The translations under genes and the position numbers were made by a program. Source: an uncultured bacterium (GTDB lineage: Bacteria > Bacteroidota > Bacteroidia > CAILMK01). From it: DNA of 6,355 bases. Location of the stretch: assembly GCA_903835275.1 (NCBI GenBank), contig CAILMK010000607.1, forward strand, positions 1-6,355, given 5' to 3'. Under the pieces are notes generated by a model. That model was not told where the DNA came from. It searched no databases and saw only the letters and a program-made list of their open reading frames with translations. Positions 6,002 to 6,355 of this stretch are shown here, one piece after another (the stretch's first letter is position 1; every line of letters begins with the position of its first letter).

Positions 6002-6355
6002 TTACCACTTATTCAATCTAAATACTTCAGGAAGAGTAAAGGGTAAAGTAAAAGATTTATCAGATAAAAAAGCTACTGAAATCAATACAAGAAAAATTGA
6101 TGCGAAAAAAATTGGCGTATAAATCTGCATATTAGATATGTAAGTACCAATGTTAGCATCTCCAAGAGAATCTACCTCTTCTTTTGTCAAGTTATCAAGA
6201 ATAACTTCATTGTCTCCGCTTAATGTATAACGATAAAGCGACTTCTTCTTTTTATAAAAATCAGGATAATTTTTCATTATGTACCTATTTATACGCCTTG
6301 AGGAATTTCGACATATAGACCACATAATACCGACAGCAAGAATATATGGAATAAT
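6002..6355 (-). CDS. C-terminal part of an unknown membrane protein (5' end beyond the window)
   Basis: Function not recognised. The minus-strand frame ends at TAA (6002-6004) and stays open to the right edge, giving at least 117 residues. The first visible residues, IIPYILAVGIMWSIC, are themselves hydrophobic, so an upstream membrane helix probably begins outside the window. A basic stretch follows (RNSSRRINRYIMKNY, then KKKK), then a loop containing NLTKEEVDSLGD, a second membrane helix at residues 77-98 (IYTPIFFASIFLVLISVAFL) and a short tail. In-frame ATGs at 6323-6325 and 6275-6277 could start shorter versions (107 or 91 residues), but the continuing hydrophobic segment argues for the longer one. 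The lysine-rich linker suggests the middle lies in the cytoplasm, giving a hairpin of two helices. Confidence 0.5.
   Translation of the reverse strand: MIPYILAVGIMWSICRNSSRRINRYIMKNYPDFYKKKKSLYRYTLSGDNEVILDNLTKEEVDSLGDANIGTYISNMQIYTPIFFASIFLVLISVAFLSDKSFTLPFTLPEVFRLNKW

Noticed and set aside
5729..6046. Plus-strand frame overlapping the small basic protein and the spacer
   Set aside because: It is out of frame with the better-supported 81-residue gene, has irregular composition, crosses the palindromes and runs into the 3' end of the minus-strand gene.

Overview
The window looks like chromosomal DNA from a member of the Bacteroidota, possibly a Chitinophagales- or Sphingobacteriales-like lineage, though rank below phylum is a guess. 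Three things point there. It carries porQ, a component of the type IX secretion system (T9SS), which is confined to this phylum and its relatives. It carries a PafA-type alkaline phosphatase. Upstream of pafA there is a TAnnTTTG promoter box, and Shine-Dalgarno signals are weak or absent.

Layout, left to right. (1) 2-1807 (+) is the 3' part of a large receptor-like class III adenylate cyclase: TPR repeats, long coiled coil, one membrane segment, a signalling helix and a complete catalytic domain. Its start lies left of the window. (2) 1921-2312 (+) is a small membrane-anchored protein that appears broken by a -1/+1 frameshift in a run of six T. (3) 2380-4035 (+) is pafA, a complete exported phosphate-monoester phosphatase that probably has an almost leaderless mRNA. 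(4) 4036-4345 has no gene but is dense in repeats: tandem TTATTRRG octamers, a roughly 135-bp multi-hairpin MITE/REP-like element, then octamers in the opposite orientation. (5) 4346-5419 (+) is porQ, followed by more octamers and two stacked hairpins. (6) 5622-5867 (+) encodes an 81-aa, very basic protein with a C-terminal membrane segment and no recognised function. (7) 5868-6001 is a short intergenic stretch with a perfect palindrome and overlapping hairpins. (8) 6002-6355 (-) is the 3' end of an unrecognised membrane protein that runs off the right edge and converges on gene 6.

The genes do not form an obvious operon. Gaps are large and repeat-filled, and pafA and perhaps porQ have their own promoter-like boxes. 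Most products act in the envelope: signal transduction (cyclase), periplasmic phosphate scavenging (PafA) and outer-membrane secretion (PorQ). I see no convincing sign of a coherent new multi-gene system. The points most worth checking are the frameshifted gene, the octamer/MITE intergenic architecture and the TPR-cyclase receptor.
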